NCBI GenBank assembly: GCA_031254035.1
Contig: JAIRVF010000033.1
Coordinates: 1-64,000, forward strand
DNA: 64,000 nucleotides
Direction of reading: 5' to 3'
DNA from: Paenibacillus sp.
Lineage (GTDB): Bacteria; Bacillota; Bacilli; Paenibacillales; Paenibacillaceae
In this document: piece by piece, positions 35,836-45,099 of the stretch
How the letters are laid out: every line of letters starts with the position of its first letter
Position numbering within the stretch: position 1 is the first letter of the stretch
Notes under the pieces: generated by a model
The model's database searches: none
Told to the model about the DNA's origin: nothing
The model's input: the letters and a program-made list of their open reading frames with translations, nothing else
Program-made: the position numbers and the translations under genes

Positions 35836-38009
35836 TTTGTGCTTGCCTCCATTTCTAATCCTTTATTGTGAGCGGGATGATCGCCAAATACGGAGAGCTC
35901 CAGTATTTCTGCGATGTCCTTTGCTTTCACACGATCTTCAACTTCCTTCATTTTCGTCCCGTCCTCCATCATGGTCAGGCAATAAGGACAGGCGCTGCTA
36001 ATGATGCTTGGATTCACCTCAAGAGCCTGCTCGGTCCGCGCTAGGTTCACGCGTTTGCCGGAGGTCTCCTCCATCCACATCATGCCCCCGCCAGCGCCGC
36101 AGCACATGGCGTTTTCCCGGGTACGTTTCATTTCGACCAGCTCCACCCCTGGGATGGCTTTAAGCACATTACGCGGCTGATCATATACGTCGTTGTAGCG
36201 GCCAAGATAACAGGAGTCATGGTAGGTGATGCGTTCTTTGACTTCATGTTTGGGTACCAGCTTGCCCTCGCGGATCAATTGGTCAAGAAGCTGTGAATGA
36301 TGAATAACTTCCACGCCTTCGAGGCCAAACTCCGGATATTCGTTTTTAAATGTATTAAAAGTGTGGGGACACGCGGTAACGATTTTTTGTACGCCATATT
36401 TCTCGAAAATTTCGATGTTTTCCATACAAAGCTGCTGGAACAGCATTTCATTACCCATCCGGCGCGGCGTATCGCCTGAATTTTTCTCCTCGTTGCCGAG
36501 AATAGCGTAATTAACACCAGATTCATTCAGCAACCTTGCAAAAGCACGGGAGATTTTGCGGCTGCGAAGATCGTAAGATCCCATCGAGCCTACAAAAAAC
36601 AAATATTCAAAAGTAGGGTTATCCTTGACTGTCGGCACTTTGATGCCTTCCACTTCCCCGCTCCAGTTCGCGCGGTCATTGCGGCTTATCCCCCACGGGT
36701 TGCTTTGTCTTTCAATATTTTGCAATGCGCGCTGGCCTTCGGCCGGAACGTTGCCTTCCATTAAAACGAGATGTCTGCGCAAATCGATGATTTTGTCCAC
36801 ATGTTCGTTGCCCACCGGGCACTGATCTTCGCAGTTGCGGCATGTTGTGCAAGACCAGATCTCTTCTTCGGTCATCACGTCGCCAATTAGGTTCATTTCC
36901 TGCGGATTTTTCTCCTGATGAGTCCAAGTGGACTTTTGCCAAGAGAGCGTCGGGCGGATATCCGTAATTCCATCACTGTTCCAGTCTGGATCGCTGCTAG
37001 AGGCGGATAACGCATGGGCGCCGTTTGTGGCGAATGCAAATTCAGGCACATATGGCGATTTACCAGTAACAGCAGTTCCTTTTTCCGTTAAATGGTCACG
37101 CAGCTTTACGATTAAATGCATCGGAGACAGCACTTTGCCGGTATTGGCAGCCGGACATACATTGGTGCAGCGGCCGCATTCCACGCAAGCGTAAAAATCG
37201 ATCATCTGCTTTTGAGTAAAATCTTCGATTTTGCCGACGCCGAAGCTTTCCGCTTCCTCATCCTCCAAATCCAGCTTACTGAGCTTGCCGACCGGTTCGG
37301 AGCGCCCCAGGTATATGTTGACCGGGCCTGATATCAAATGAAAATGTTTGGATTGTGGTACATACACTAGGAATGAAAGCAAGATGAGCAGATGCGCCCA
37401 CCAGAATACGAAGAAAAGAACTTCAGCCGTAGTGGCGGAGATGCCACCGAATATTGCCGCAATCATTGAAGAAATGGGTGCATAACCCGAGGTTTCCTCT
37501 CCGAGCCATATTCTTTCAAAGCCCAGGGACAATACAACCGATAACATGAGGAAAAATATAAAGAAGATGACGAGACTTGGTTTCCAGCCTTTTTTCAATC
37601 TTGCGAGCTTCTCGCCGTACCGGCGGTATGCCGCATATGCGACTGCAACTAAGATGAGGAGTACGGTAATTTCCTGCAGTAAACCAAATACTTTATATGC
37701 AGGGAGTGGAAGGTGACCACCGTTCGTTAGCCCTTTGATAATCAAATCCAGAGCCCCGAACTGCAAAATGATAAAGCCGTAAAAGATCACAAAGTGCATA
37801 ATGCCACTCTTCATATCCTTAAACAGCTTCTTCTGTCCGATTACCTGTGAAAGTAATTCACCCCACCTTCCTTCACGCTGCTTCCGGAAGTCAGTCGGTT
37901 TCCCGAGTTTGACGTACAGGATCCGGTGGTATACGGCCTTATAAAAGAGGTAAATACCGTAGCCGGCCACAGCTAGAAATAAGAGTAAGTTGATGATTTG
38001 CCACATCAT
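35832..38009 (-). CDS. fadF: Membrane-bound iron-sulfur oxidoreductase FadF (ETF:quinone oxidoreductase-like)
   Basis: 725 residues. The N-terminal third has about six membrane helices of NarI-like cytochrome b type. Two 4Fe-4S motifs follow (CVECGRCTNVCP and CTTCRNCEDQCP). The C-terminal part has two CCG domains (for example CCGAGGGMMWMEE), as in heterodisulfide reductase HdrD. The B. subtilis counterpart YwjF/FadF belongs to the FadR regulon and probably passes electrons from EtfAB to menaquinone. It leads the operon. A cre-like site and a palindromic repeat lie just upstream. Confidence 0.93.
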   Translation of the reverse strand: MMWQIINLLLFLAVAGYGIYLFYKAVYHRILYVKLGKPTDFRKQREGRWGELLSQVIGQKKLFKDMKSGIMHFVIFYGFIILQFGALDLIIKGLTNGGHLPLPAYKVFGLLQEITVLLILVAVAYAAYRRYGEKLARLKKGWKPSLVIFFIFFLMLSVVLSLGFERIWLGEETSGYAPISSMIAAIFGGISATTAEVLFFVFWWAHLLILLSFLVYVPQSKHFHLISGPVNIYLGRSEPVGKLSKLDLEDEEAESFGVGKIEDFTQKQMIDFYACVECGRCTNVCPAANTGKVLSPMHLIVKLRDHLTEKGTAVTGKSPYVPEFAFATNGAHALSASSSDPDWNSDGITDIRPTLSWQKSTWTHQEKNPQEMNLIGDVMTEEEIWSCTTCRNCEDQCPVGNEHVDKIIDLRRHLVLMEGNVPAEGQRALQNIERQSNPWGISRNDRANWSGEVEGIKVPTVKDNPTFEYLFFVGSMGSYDLRSRKISRAFARLLNESGVNYAILGNEEKNSGDTPRRMGNEMLFQQLCMENIEIFEKYGVQKIVTACPHTFNTFKNEYPEFGLEGVEVIHHSQLLDQLIREGKLVPKHEVKERITYHDSCYLGRYNDVYDQPRNVLKAIPGVELVEMKRTRENAMCCGAGGGMMWMEETSGKRVNLARTEQALEVNPSIISSACPYCLTMMEDGTKMKEVEDRVKAKDIAEILELSVFGDHPAHNKGLEMEASTK

Positions 38010-38051
38010 CGTGACCCATCCTTTCTTGAACCAAAAGTTATTTTATTCCTT

Positions 38052-38094
38052 AGGCGCGATCAAGAAAATGGCTGTTATTTTCTTGATCGCGCCT
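38052..38094. repeat. Long palindromic repeat, copy 2
   Basis: AGGCGCGATCAAGAAAAT at 38052-38069 pairs perfectly with 38077-38094, loop GGCTGTT. Same arms and same first loop bases as the copy at 21948-22006, with 14 fewer loop bases. It falls in the 5' untranslated region of fadF, 43 bases before its start. Confidence 0.85.
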
Positions 38095-38103
38095 TATTAG
38101 TAT

Positions 38104-38117
38104 GGTAAGCGATTACA
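38104..38117 (-). promoter_or_regulatory. cre-like site upstream of fadF
   Basis: On the minus strand TGTAATCGCTTACC fits the relaxed cre consensus TGWNANCGNTNNCA at 13 of 14 positions. A weak promoter (AAGACA, 18 bases, TACTAA) overlaps it. CcpA control of FadR-regulon operons is established in B. subtilis. No FadR box was found next to fadF itself. Confidence 0.4.
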
Positions 38118-38222
38118 ACTTGTCTTTAATAATGAGGGCTTCGCAAATATGAGCCTATGGAATACCTTTACAAAATCGGCTCAACATCATAATTAGTGTT
38201 TGACAAAAAGTGAAAGTAGCGT

Positions 38223-38406
38223 AGGGGACGGAATCGATCTGAAGAAGCGTTAGCGGTCGCCTAAAAGCTTTCCGAAGGAAAGCTAGCATCGGAAGCATAA
38301 GCTGTCTCCGAATTCCTACCATTTTAATAATATAAAATCAAGAAATTTGGAGACAACAGCGATCGGAAGAACGATCCGTAACCCCAGCGGTCACCTCGCA
38401 CGATGT
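38223..38406 (+). repeat. Dispersed repeat, long copy (GGGGACGGAATC family)
   Basis: It begins AGGGGACGGAATCGATCTGA and ends CAGCGGTCACCTCGCACGAT. Both outer segments match the minus-strand copy at 27568-27642. The additional middle contains small hairpins, for example AGCTTTCC-GAAG-GAAAGCT and CGGAAGCATAAGC. It occupies the fadF-fadR intergenic region, which is otherwise without a gene from 38010 to 38552. Confidence 0.75.
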
Positions 38407-38464
38407 CAGCCACTAGTTTTTGTTTTGAGCCACAAACTCCTCACAATTAATCTTGTCTGTATCA

Positions 38465-38521
38465 TTGACAACTGCCATCGTTTACCATAAGATTAAGAAA
38501 AAATGAATGAGCGTTCATTCA
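38465..38521 (+). promoter_or_regulatory. fadR promoter with perfect FadR operator
   Basis: TTGACA at 38465-38470 and TAAGAT at 38488-38493 are spaced 17 bases. TGAATGA-GCGT-TCATTCA at 38504-38521 is a perfect 7+7 inverted repeat matching the Bacillus FadR box. It starts a few bases after the predicted transcription start, so FadR bound there would block its own gene and the following etfBA. Acyl-CoA releases FadR by family knowledge. Confidence 0.85.
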
Positions 38522-38552
38522 GTTATTTGAATTCTAACACTGAGGTGGCTTC

Positions 38553-39134
38553 ATGACAAGTAGAAAATTGGAAAAATATGAGTTAATTTTGGATGCAGCG
38601 TTAAAAGTCATTGCGGAGAACGGTTTCCACGGCTCCCAAATATCCAAAATCGCAAAGGAGGCTGGTGTAGCAGACGGTACAATATATCTATATTTTAAAA
38701 ACAAGGAAGATATCCTTATTTCCCTGTTTCAAGAGCGGCTCGGTAATCTGGTCGCCATGTTTCACAGCAGCATTAAAGAAAGCAATACGGCAGAAGATGC
38801 TCTGCGGAAGATTTGCGAGATCCATTTTACCGAGCTTGAAAACAATGTGAACCTCGCCTATGTCACCCAGATTGAACTGAGACAAAGCTCACTGGAACTC
38901 CGCAAAGCTATCGGTCTTGTGGTGAAGCCTTATATCCAGCTTATTGAGCATATTGTAGAAAGAGGCATATCGGAAGGGATCTTCCGCCCAGATCTCGATC
39001 CGAAAGTAACGCGGAATTTGATTTTTGGCGGCATGGATGAAGTCGTCACCTCTTGGTTGATTTCGGACCGGAAGTATTCCCTCTCCGCCCAGGTCGATAA
39101 GTCGGTGGAATTTTTCCTGAAAGGCCTAAAATAA
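38553..39134 (+). CDS. fadR: FadR, TetR family repressor of fatty acid degradation
   Basis: 193 residues. The N-terminal TetR helix-turn-helix (KYELILDAALKVIAENGFHG, then ADGTIYLYFKNKEDIL) is followed by a ligand-binding domain fitting long-chain acyl-CoA sensing. It is preceded by a FadR box and followed at 28 bases by etfB, as in B. subtilis. It is the likely master regulator of the genes between 26.4 and 41.1 kb. ATG has TGAGGTGG upstream. Confidence 0.93.
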   Translation: MTSRKLEKYELILDAALKVIAENGFHGSQISKIAKEAGVADGTIYLYFKNKEDILISLFQERLGNLVAMFHSSIKESNTAEDALRKICEIHFTELENNVNLAYVTQIELRQSSLELRKAIGLVVKPYIQLIEHIVERGISEGIFRPDLDPKVTRNLIFGGMDEVVTSWLISDRKYSLSAQVDKSVEFFLKGLK

Positions 39135-39162
39135 TTCGTTAATTATGAGAGGAGCTTGCCAA

Positions 39163-39930
39163 ATGAATATCTTTGTACTGCTAAAGCAAACATTCGACAC
39201 CGAGGAAAAAATCGTAATTGTAAACGGGAAAATCTCCGATGATGGCGTGAAATACGTGATGAATCCTTACGACGAATATGCAGTTGAGGAAGCATTGCTG
39301 CAAAGAGACCAGCACGGTGGCACGATTACCGTGGTCGGCGTAGGCCCGGACCGAACAGCTGAAGCTCTCCGGACCGCCCTAGCGATGGGTGCGGATGAGG
39401 CGGTGCTGATCAGCAGCGATGGCCTTGAAACGGATGAGTATACGGTTTCCCGTTTGCTTGCTGCCTATCTCGGACAACAGTCATATGATCTCATTCTTGG
39501 CGGCAACTTCTCGGTAGACAGCGGCGGCGGACAGGTTGCCGTTCGACTGGCGCAACTGCTGGATATTCCACATACATCTTCCATTACCAAACTGTCCATT
39601 AACGGACAACAAGCCACGGTGCAGCGCGATGCCGAAGGCGACACGGAAACGTTTGAAGTTTCTCTTCCTGCCGTCTTCACAGCGCAGCAAGGGCTTAATG
39701 AGCCGCGCTACCCTTCCCTACCTGGCATTATGAAAGCCAAGAAGAAGCCTTTCCATCAGATGGCCATTGGTGACCTTGGCATTAGTGAAGGCGATGCTGC
39801 AGCAAAAACGACGCGTGTCTCGCTCTCCCTTCCACCGCAGCGTCAGGCCGGACGCATTCTGCAAGGCGATTACGCTGCACAAGCGGCTGAACTCGTGAAT
39901 TTGCTGCGCACGGAAGCCAAGCTGATCTAA
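39163..39930 (+). CDS. etfB: Electron transfer flavoprotein beta subunit
   Basis: 255 residues. MNIFVLLKQTFDTEEK, then KYVMNPYDEYAVEEAL and the nucleotide-binding VRLAQLLDIPHTSSI mark EtfB. With EtfA it accepts electrons from acyl-CoA dehydrogenase. ATG 39163 has GAGAGGAG eight bases upstream; homology begins exactly there, so six upstream in-frame residues are dropped. It is separated from etfA by 179 bases. Confidence 0.94.
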   Translation: MNIFVLLKQTFDTEEKIVIVNGKISDDGVKYVMNPYDEYAVEEALLQRDQHGGTITVVGVGPDRTAEALRTALAMGADEAVLISSDGLETDEYTVSRLLAAYLGQQSYDLILGGNFSVDSGGGQVAVRLAQLLDIPHTSSITKLSINGQQATVQRDAEGDTETFEVSLPAVFTAQQGLNEPRYPSLPGIMKAKKKPFHQMAIGDLGISEGDAAAKTTRVSLSLPPQRQAGRILQGDYAAQAAELVNLLRTEAKLI

Positions 39931-40109
39931 GGGTGCTGAATCCGGTAATTGTATTTGAAAAATCATATACATTTCGATGTTGGTGCTAAATCCGGCGAGA
40001 AAATATCATTCAATAACCGGATGATGAACAACATTCGAACGACTTGTAATGCATGAATCTTTTACATGAGGATTTGCGAAAATCCTGACATATTAAGGAG
40101 GATCTAAAC

Positions 40110-41084
40110 ATGGGTAAAACGTATATGGTGGTAGCGGAGGTTCGCGGCGGAAGCTTGCGACAGGTCACATTGGAAGCGCTTCAAGCTGTTTCAATCGCCA
40201 AGCAGGATGGAGACACAACGGTGGCTGTCCTGATCGGTTCACAGATCACGCCGCTGGCCTCGGAGCTGGCTAATGTTGTGGAGGGGCAAGTCTATTCCAT
40301 CGATCATCCCGAACTTGAAATATATAATCCAGAAGCCTATTTGAACGTGATGAAAACCGTCTTTGAACACATCACCCCGGATGTTGTAGTACTGGGACAC
40401 ACCGCCCAGGGGCGTGATTTGGCGCCGGCGATTGCCGCCCATCTGGGTGCAGGACAAATCTCGGACGTAACTGCGATTGAAAAACAAGGAGATGACGTTC
40501 TGTATACCCGCCCGCTATACGCAGGCAAAGCCTTTGAGCAAAAACAATTTACAGGCGGTCCGCAGGTCATCACAATCCGTCCGAATAATATCAATCCTGC
40601 GGAATCTGCCGCAGCCCCTGGTGAAATCATTGAACTGGAATATACGCCTGCTGGCTCGCTCCGTTCGATTGCAAAAGATATCGTTCGTAAAACCTCAGGC
40701 AAAGTCGATCTGACCGAGGCTAAAATCGTCGTCTCCGGCGGCCGTGGCGTCAAAAGTGCGGAAGGCTTCAAACCGCTCGAAGAACTCGCCGATGTGCTGC
40801 AGGGCGCTGTCGGGGCATCCCGTGCGGCCTGCGATGCGGGCTACTGCGATTATTCGATGCAGATCGGCCAAACAGGCAAAGTGGTAACGCCTGAAATCTA
40901 CATCGCCTGCGGCATTAGCGGAGCAATCCAGCATTTAGCGGGTATGAGCCAATCTCGGGTCATCATCGCAATCAACAAAGATCCTGAAGCTCCAATCTTC
41001 AAAGTGGCGGATTACGGTATCGTCGGCGATCTGTTCGAAGTGGTTCCTCTGCTCACGCAGGAGTTCCGCAAGGTGCTCGTGTAA
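40110..41084 (+). CDS. etfA: Electron transfer flavoprotein alpha subunit
   Basis: 324 residues. The C-terminal FAD domain is clear: VVSGGRGVKSAEGFKPLEEL, GASRAACDAGYCDY, QIGQTGKVVTPEIYIACGIS, GAIQHLAGM and INKDPEAPIFKVADYGIVGD. EtfAB passes electrons from FadE to a quinone reductase, plausibly FadF here. AAGGAGG precedes the ATG. The 179-base gap after etfB holds near-direct repeats (GTGCTGAATCCGG and GTGCTAAATCCGG) and a small hairpin. Confidence 0.95.
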   Translation: MGKTYMVVAEVRGGSLRQVTLEALQAVSIAKQDGDTTVAVLIGSQITPLASELANVVEGQVYSIDHPELEIYNPEAYLNVMKTVFEHITPDVVVLGHTAQGRDLAPAIAAHLGAGQISDVTAIEKQGDDVLYTRPLYAGKAFEQKQFTGGPQVITIRPNNINPAESAAAPGEIIELEYTPAGSLRSIAKDIVRKTSGKVDLTEAKIVVSGGRGVKSAEGFKPLEELADVLQGAVGASRAACDAGYCDYSMQIGQTGKVVTPEIYIACGISGAIQHLAGMSQSRVIIAINKDPEAPIFKVADYGIVGDLFEVVPLLTQEFRKVLV

Positions 41085-41117
41085 GGCGACATCGAATAAA
41101 TCGTCCTAAATAGAAAT

Positions 41118-41170
41118 CAAAAAGATGCCCTTTCGCTTCCCATCCGGAAGCTGTAAGGGCATCTTTTTCG
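41118..41170 (+). terminator. Terminator of fadR-etfBA
   Basis: AAAAAGATGCCCTT..GCTTCC pairs with GGAAGC..AAGGGCATCTTTTT: a long stem with T-runs on both strands. It can also stop the converging oxidoreductase transcript that ends at 41187. Confidence 0.88.
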
Positions 41171-41186
41171 TTTTCCGTGATACTCC

Positions 41187-41774
41187 TTAGATGTTACTAG
41201 CCTTACTCATTTCGTCAAGCATACGTTTTCGAACAATTATAGGATTGAGATCGGGAGATGTGATGTGTTTCAGATAGGATGAGGCGCTATTTTCGATTGG
41301 ATCATCATTCGCCTTGATCGCACCATAAAATTTAAAATGTGGTAGAAAAGCCATGCTGACTTGGTTGGAAAATACTTGTAGGGGGCGGATGAGTTCACTG
41401 ATTGTATAGCCAATCAATCCACCCGACTGATAAGAAAATTCATCGCCTCCAATCGACATGGCAAGAACAAGTTCTTTCCCTGCAACAGCTTTACCGCCAG
41501 ATCCGAACAACCAAGATGTCGTAAACACGTCATCAAGCCATTTCTTAAGCAAAGCTGGCGTGCTGTACCATTGGATTGGAAATTGTAATACGATGCGATC
41601 ATGTCCTGCAATGAGCTTTTGTTCAATCTCCGGATTGATTGCAAAATCAGGGTATACCTTGTATAGCTCATGAACCGATATTTGATCGGAGGACTCATGG
41701 AGTTCAGCCAACCAACGTTTATTTACTCGAGACTGTTCGATATTCGGATGAGCTGCAATGACCAGAATTCTCAT
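41187..41774 (-). CDS. NAD(P)H:quinone oxidoreductase, flavodoxin-like fold
   Basis: 195 residues. The FMN-binding start is RILVIAAHPNIEQSRVNKR, followed by IVLQFPIQWYSTPALLKKW, typical of the MdaB/KefF/YwrO group. These enzymes carry out two-electron quinone reduction and limit redox cycling. It overlaps the upstream SRPBCC gene by four bases (ATGA). A TetR-type gene lies before both, so the three form a likely inducible detoxification operon. Confidence 0.88.
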   Translation of the reverse strand: MRILVIAAHPNIEQSRVNKRWLAELHESSDQISVHELYKVYPDFAINPEIEQKLIAGHDRIVLQFPIQWYSTPALLKKWLDDVFTTSWLFGSGGKAVAGKELVLAMSIGGDEFSYQSGGLIGYTISELIRPLQVFSNQVSMAFLPHFKFYGAIKANDDPIENSASSYLKHITSPDLNPIIVRKRMLDEMSKASNI

Positions 41775-42190
41775 TGATGACCCCCTTTCGCTTCGGCCTC
41801 AATGGTTTCTTTCATAACCTGTGCGCCACGATTTACTCGTGCCTCAATCTCGGTAGCAAGTTCTTCAGGAAGGAAATCGGTTATCCATACAAGTTTGGTG
41901 TATTTGTCGCCATGAGGGAGGACTTGAAAGGATGCATGATGATGCAAGAGCGGCATGCGTCCTTCTTTTACCGCGTAAGCCATTCGTTGTTCCTTTTCAT
42001 CAATGGAAATGATGAGTTCGCGTGTGATGCCGCCATTAGGTAGGAAGAGGGTTCTTTCGTGGCCGTTCATAAGGGTGTTCTCGGTATAACCGGGGACAAG
42101 ACGACGATGGACAGCACCTGCGTCACTGACTACATCCCATACATGCTCTGGTGAGGAATCAATCAAAATCTCCTTGTGAATTGTTGACAA
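41771..42190 (-). CDS. SRPBCC (START/Bet v1-like) domain protein
   Basis: 139 residues. It begins LSTIHKEILIDSSPEHVWDV, a typical SRPBCC first strand, and continues with PNGGITRELIISIDEKEQRM and the C-terminal helix. The fold binds hydrophobic ligands. The start is TTG 42190, with AAGGAG eight bases upstream; an earlier TTG at 42241 would add 17 residues without a site. Function unknown. It is co-transcribed with the quinone oxidoreductase. Confidence 0.82.
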   Translation of the reverse strand: MSTIHKEILIDSSPEHVWDVVSDAGAVHRRLVPGYTENTLMNGHERTLFLPNGGITRELIISIDEKEQRMAYAVKEGRMPLLHHHASFQVLPHGDKYTKLVWITDFLPEELATEIEARVNRGAQVMKETIEAEAKGGHQ

Positions 42191-42257
42191 ATAATCACGC
42201 TCCTTGAGCCCTATTATATTTTTGATTGAGTTCGCAGTCAACCATAAAATGCTAAAA

Positions 42258-42911
42258 TTAGGACGACTTGAAAAACGAAACCGCCGATCCAGCGATTTGT
42301 TGGATTTTTTCGCTTATTACATTGTTCTTTTCCTTTTCCGTCAAACCTTGAGCTGACAGTTCCTGAAGAAGCTGATCCAGATAACTCATTCCTTGGGACA
42401 CAGCTCCCCAAAATTGCATCGCCATAAGGTATGCATCCCCCTGACGGATCACTCCTTCCTGGATTCCTTTGTCGATGGCTTGTGCCATTGGTTTGATAAA
42501 GTTCTTCATCCACTCAAAGGGCGGAAATTTCCCAGGCTCATAGAGATGGTGTAAATCAAGACTAATTCGCATATAAAAAAGCTGGGCCTCGGGGTCTTTA
42601 ATGACACGTTCACAGACGACCAATGAATAATTTTTGAATTGTTCAAGCACTGGCGCATCCTGTTCAAAGTATGAGGTTGTGTATTCGAGAGATCTGTCCA
42701 TCATGCATTCGTAAAGCTCACGAAAAAGACCCTTTTTATTTTTGAAGTAATAATACACCAGCCCATGAGCAAGACCTGCTTGATTTGCAATATCACTCAA
42801 ATTCGCAGCTGAATAGCCCTTAGTTACATATACCTGAATGGCAGCCTGCAAAATCTCTTGCTTGCGCTGCTCTCGAATAATCTCGTTCTGTTTCTTTGTA
42901 CGGGGAGACAT
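42258..42911 (-). CDS. TetR/AcrR family regulator
   Basis: 217 residues. N-terminal HTH: EILQAAIQVYVTKGYSAANL and AGLAHGLVYYYFKNKKGLF. The C-terminal ligand domain has no close match I can name. AAGGTG lies seven bases before the ATG. The SRPBCC gene starts 67 bases downstream on the same strand, so it probably represses the operon it heads. The inducer is unknown. Confidence 0.88.
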   Translation of the reverse strand: MSPRTKKQNEIIREQRKQEILQAAIQVYVTKGYSAANLSDIANQAGLAHGLVYYYFKNKKGLFRELYECMMDRSLEYTTSYFEQDAPVLEQFKNYSLVVCERVIKDPEAQLFYMRISLDLHHLYEPGKFPPFEWMKNFIKPMAQAIDKGIQEGVIRQGDAYLMAMQFWGAVSQGMSYLDQLLQELSAQGLTEKEKNNVISEKIQQIAGSAVSFFKSS

Positions 42912-43105
42912 GTTTTCACACCTTACTTAGGTTTTTTATTATTAGTATAAGCTAAAGCAAGCAAGATGAAAAAAGTAAAAATAAAGCTGATAGATTCAAT
43001 TTCAATGCTTTTCGAGACAAACTAAACAATTCAAAAGGGTTTCGTAAATGACAGCCTTCCTTGATTCAGTACGTCTTCGTCATGGAAGAAGCCCCCTCAT
43101 CGTGA

Positions 43106-43543
43106 TTACTCAGTCCGGTATTTCCGAAATTCACTTCGGAGAATTCCATAATACCTCAAATCCTCATAAGCATCTCCCTTTCGAATATGATTACGCAAAA
43201 TCCCCTCATGCTTCATTCCGATCTTCTCCATAACTCTATACGAAGCAGGATTCCGAGTCATCGCTGCGGCAAATACTCGATTTAACTCTAGATCATTAAA
43301 TGCCAACTGAACGACCCGTGTGGCCGCTTCTGTGCAAAAGCCAGTTTTCCAATATGGTTTGCCAATCCAATATGACAGTTCTGCCATATTATGAGTCTTG
43401 TTTACATGTAGCCCGACAACCCCTATGAAAACATCACCTTCTGTTAGAGTTACAGCGAATGAATAGCCGTCACCTCTTGCAGCAGCCTCATGCCTTGCTT
43501 TAATAAACATAGTTGCTGAGCCTGTTGGATACGGATGAGGCAT
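43106..43543 (-). pseudogene. GNAT acetyltransferase (RimJ/RimL type), 5'-truncated
   Basis: 145 codons match the GNAT fold from the PHPYP segment onward: FIGVVGLHVNKTHNMAELSY, WIGKPYWKTGFCTEA and NPASYRVMEKIGMKHEG. Intact family members have about 40 more residues at the N-terminus. Here an in-frame TAA stands three codons before the first ATG and no ribosome site is present. It is likely a remnant, although a short functional form cannot be excluded. Confidence 0.65.
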
Positions 43544-43758
43544 GTTCTTTTAATCCTGAATATGATACTACTTATGAAATTTAATCATATCAAAAAGAAA
43601 ATTGTATTCAAAAGGGGTTGCGGAATTTTAGAAAGTAGCTTACAATTTAACTACAACAGATAGTTGTTTACACAAAAACTTTAACACGAGATATTTAACT
43701 TAGTGGAATATCCATATCTACTTTATCTTGGTGTTTAACAAATGGAGGAAATTACATC

Positions 43759-44403
43759 ATGAAAAACGTATTAGTCGTAAAAGCAAACAACCGCCCTGCA
43801 GCAGAGGCTATTTCGAGTAGAATGTACGAAACATTTATGGAATCCGTAAAAGGTGCTGAGAACCTGAATATAACCACTTATGACGTCTTCGCCGAGGACA
43901 TGCCTTATTTCGGACAAGACTTGTTTAATGCGTTTGGCAAAATGCAAAATGGTGCCGAATTGACCGACGTTGAAAGCCGCATCGTAGCTGCCAAGCAAAA
44001 AGCTATGGATGCTTTGTCCGCAGCAGACGTAGTCGTATTTGCCTTCCCTCTTTGGAACCTCACCATTCCAGCTAAATTGCAAACCTTTATCGATTATGTT
44101 TATGCAGCTGGTTTTGCGTTCAAATTCGATTCCGAAGGCAATATGCAACAATTGATGACTGACAAAAAGGCGATCTTCCTGAACGCACGCGGCGGATATT
44201 ACTCTGCACCTGAAGCTGCGCCAATGGAAATGGCCGTTAGTTATATGCGTAACGTATTCGGTGGTGTATTCGGCATGGAGATTATCGGTGAAGTCGTTAT
44301 TGAAGGACATAACGCATCCCCTGACAAAGCGAATGAAATTATCGAAGCGGGCTTGAACCAAGTAAAAGAAGTTGCGAACAAACTGGCTCTTCAACACGCT
44401 TAA
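43759..44403 (+). CDS. azoR: FMN-dependent NADH-azoreductase
   Basis: 214 residues, flavodoxin-like. VLVVKANNRPAAEAISSRMY binds the FMN phosphate, FPLWNLTIPAKLQTFIDYV is the family signature, and NARGGYYS contacts flavin. It reduces quinones and azo compounds with NADH in the cytosol and protects against electrophiles. GGAGG is 10 bases before the ATG. It stands alone, closed by a strong terminator. The AT-rich 43544-43758 gap holds its promoter, which I cannot place firmly. Confidence 0.93.
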   Translation: MKNVLVVKANNRPAAEAISSRMYETFMESVKGAENLNITTYDVFAEDMPYFGQDLFNAFGKMQNGAELTDVESRIVAAKQKAMDALSAADVVVFAFPLWNLTIPAKLQTFIDYVYAAGFAFKFDSEGNMQQLMTDKKAIFLNARGGYYSAPEAAPMEMAVSYMRNVFGGVFGMEIIGEVVIEGHNASPDKANEIIEAGLNQVKEVANKLALQHA

Positions 44404-44433
44404 ACAGCCCTATTTCATAGATTCTTTTGAACC

Positions 44434-44483
44434 AACGCCCTTTGGAGCTGATTGCTGCCGCATTCAGAACCAAAGGGCGTTTT
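44434..44483 (+). terminator. Terminator of azoR
   Basis: AACGCCCTTTGG and CCAAAGGGCGTT form a 12-base perfect stem around a 24-base loop and end in TTTT. Confidence 0.85.
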
Positions 44484-44486
44484 AGC

Positions 44487-45099
44487 CCGCCACCGTCAGC
44501 TCGGCACGTTGTTTGTTTTTTTGACGATTGCCATGTTCATTGCCTCCTCAGTAGATTTGATTCTGCTCTCCTTTTTAAGAGATGTGCTTGGTTCAGGCGT
44601 TGAAAACTTAAGTTTTATCGGGACAGCCTCTCTTTCCGGCATGATTGTAGGTGCGGCTCTTGTTCCAAAACGGTATAAAAAAATAGAGAGAAAATGGCTG
44701 ATCGTCCCTCCGCTTTTCACCATTTGCATCAGCATCGGCAGCTTATATGTAATCCAAAATTGGCTGGTGATATTGCCCCTCTTTTTCGTGCAAGGAATTG
44801 CGCTGGGATGCTTTAACATTACATTTGTGACCTATATGCAGGATATCGTGGAGAAAGAAAACTACACCCGCGTATTCAGTATGTACCATATGATTTCAAG
44901 CAGTGCGGCTCTGCCGGGAATATCACTAACTGGAGTGTTGCTTTCGATATGGGGAGTTCCGACAACGGTTCTCGTGTTCAGCGGCATTTTACTTGTACTC
45001 GGAGTTGCCGGAATTCTTGCTGTCCCTTCCCTCGGTAAAGGAAACTCAGCAGATGCAACGAACATTGAAACAGCACGGACAAAGGCAAGCAGGAACTGA
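44487..45099 (+). pseudogene. MFS transporter, C-terminal half only
   Basis: From about 44500 the frame reads RQLGTLFVFLTIAMFIASSV and then four to five more membrane helices, the last six of a 12-helix transporter. It starts inside the 3' flank of the azoR terminator with no ribosome site, so the N-terminal half is missing. The tail (NIETARTKASRN) overlaps the PadR remnant that follows. It is probably a decayed efflux pump. Confidence 0.75.

Noticed and set aside
43771..44397. A 208-codon minus-strand frame
   Set aside because: Exactly opposite azoR, which has a clear FMN-binding fold and terminator.
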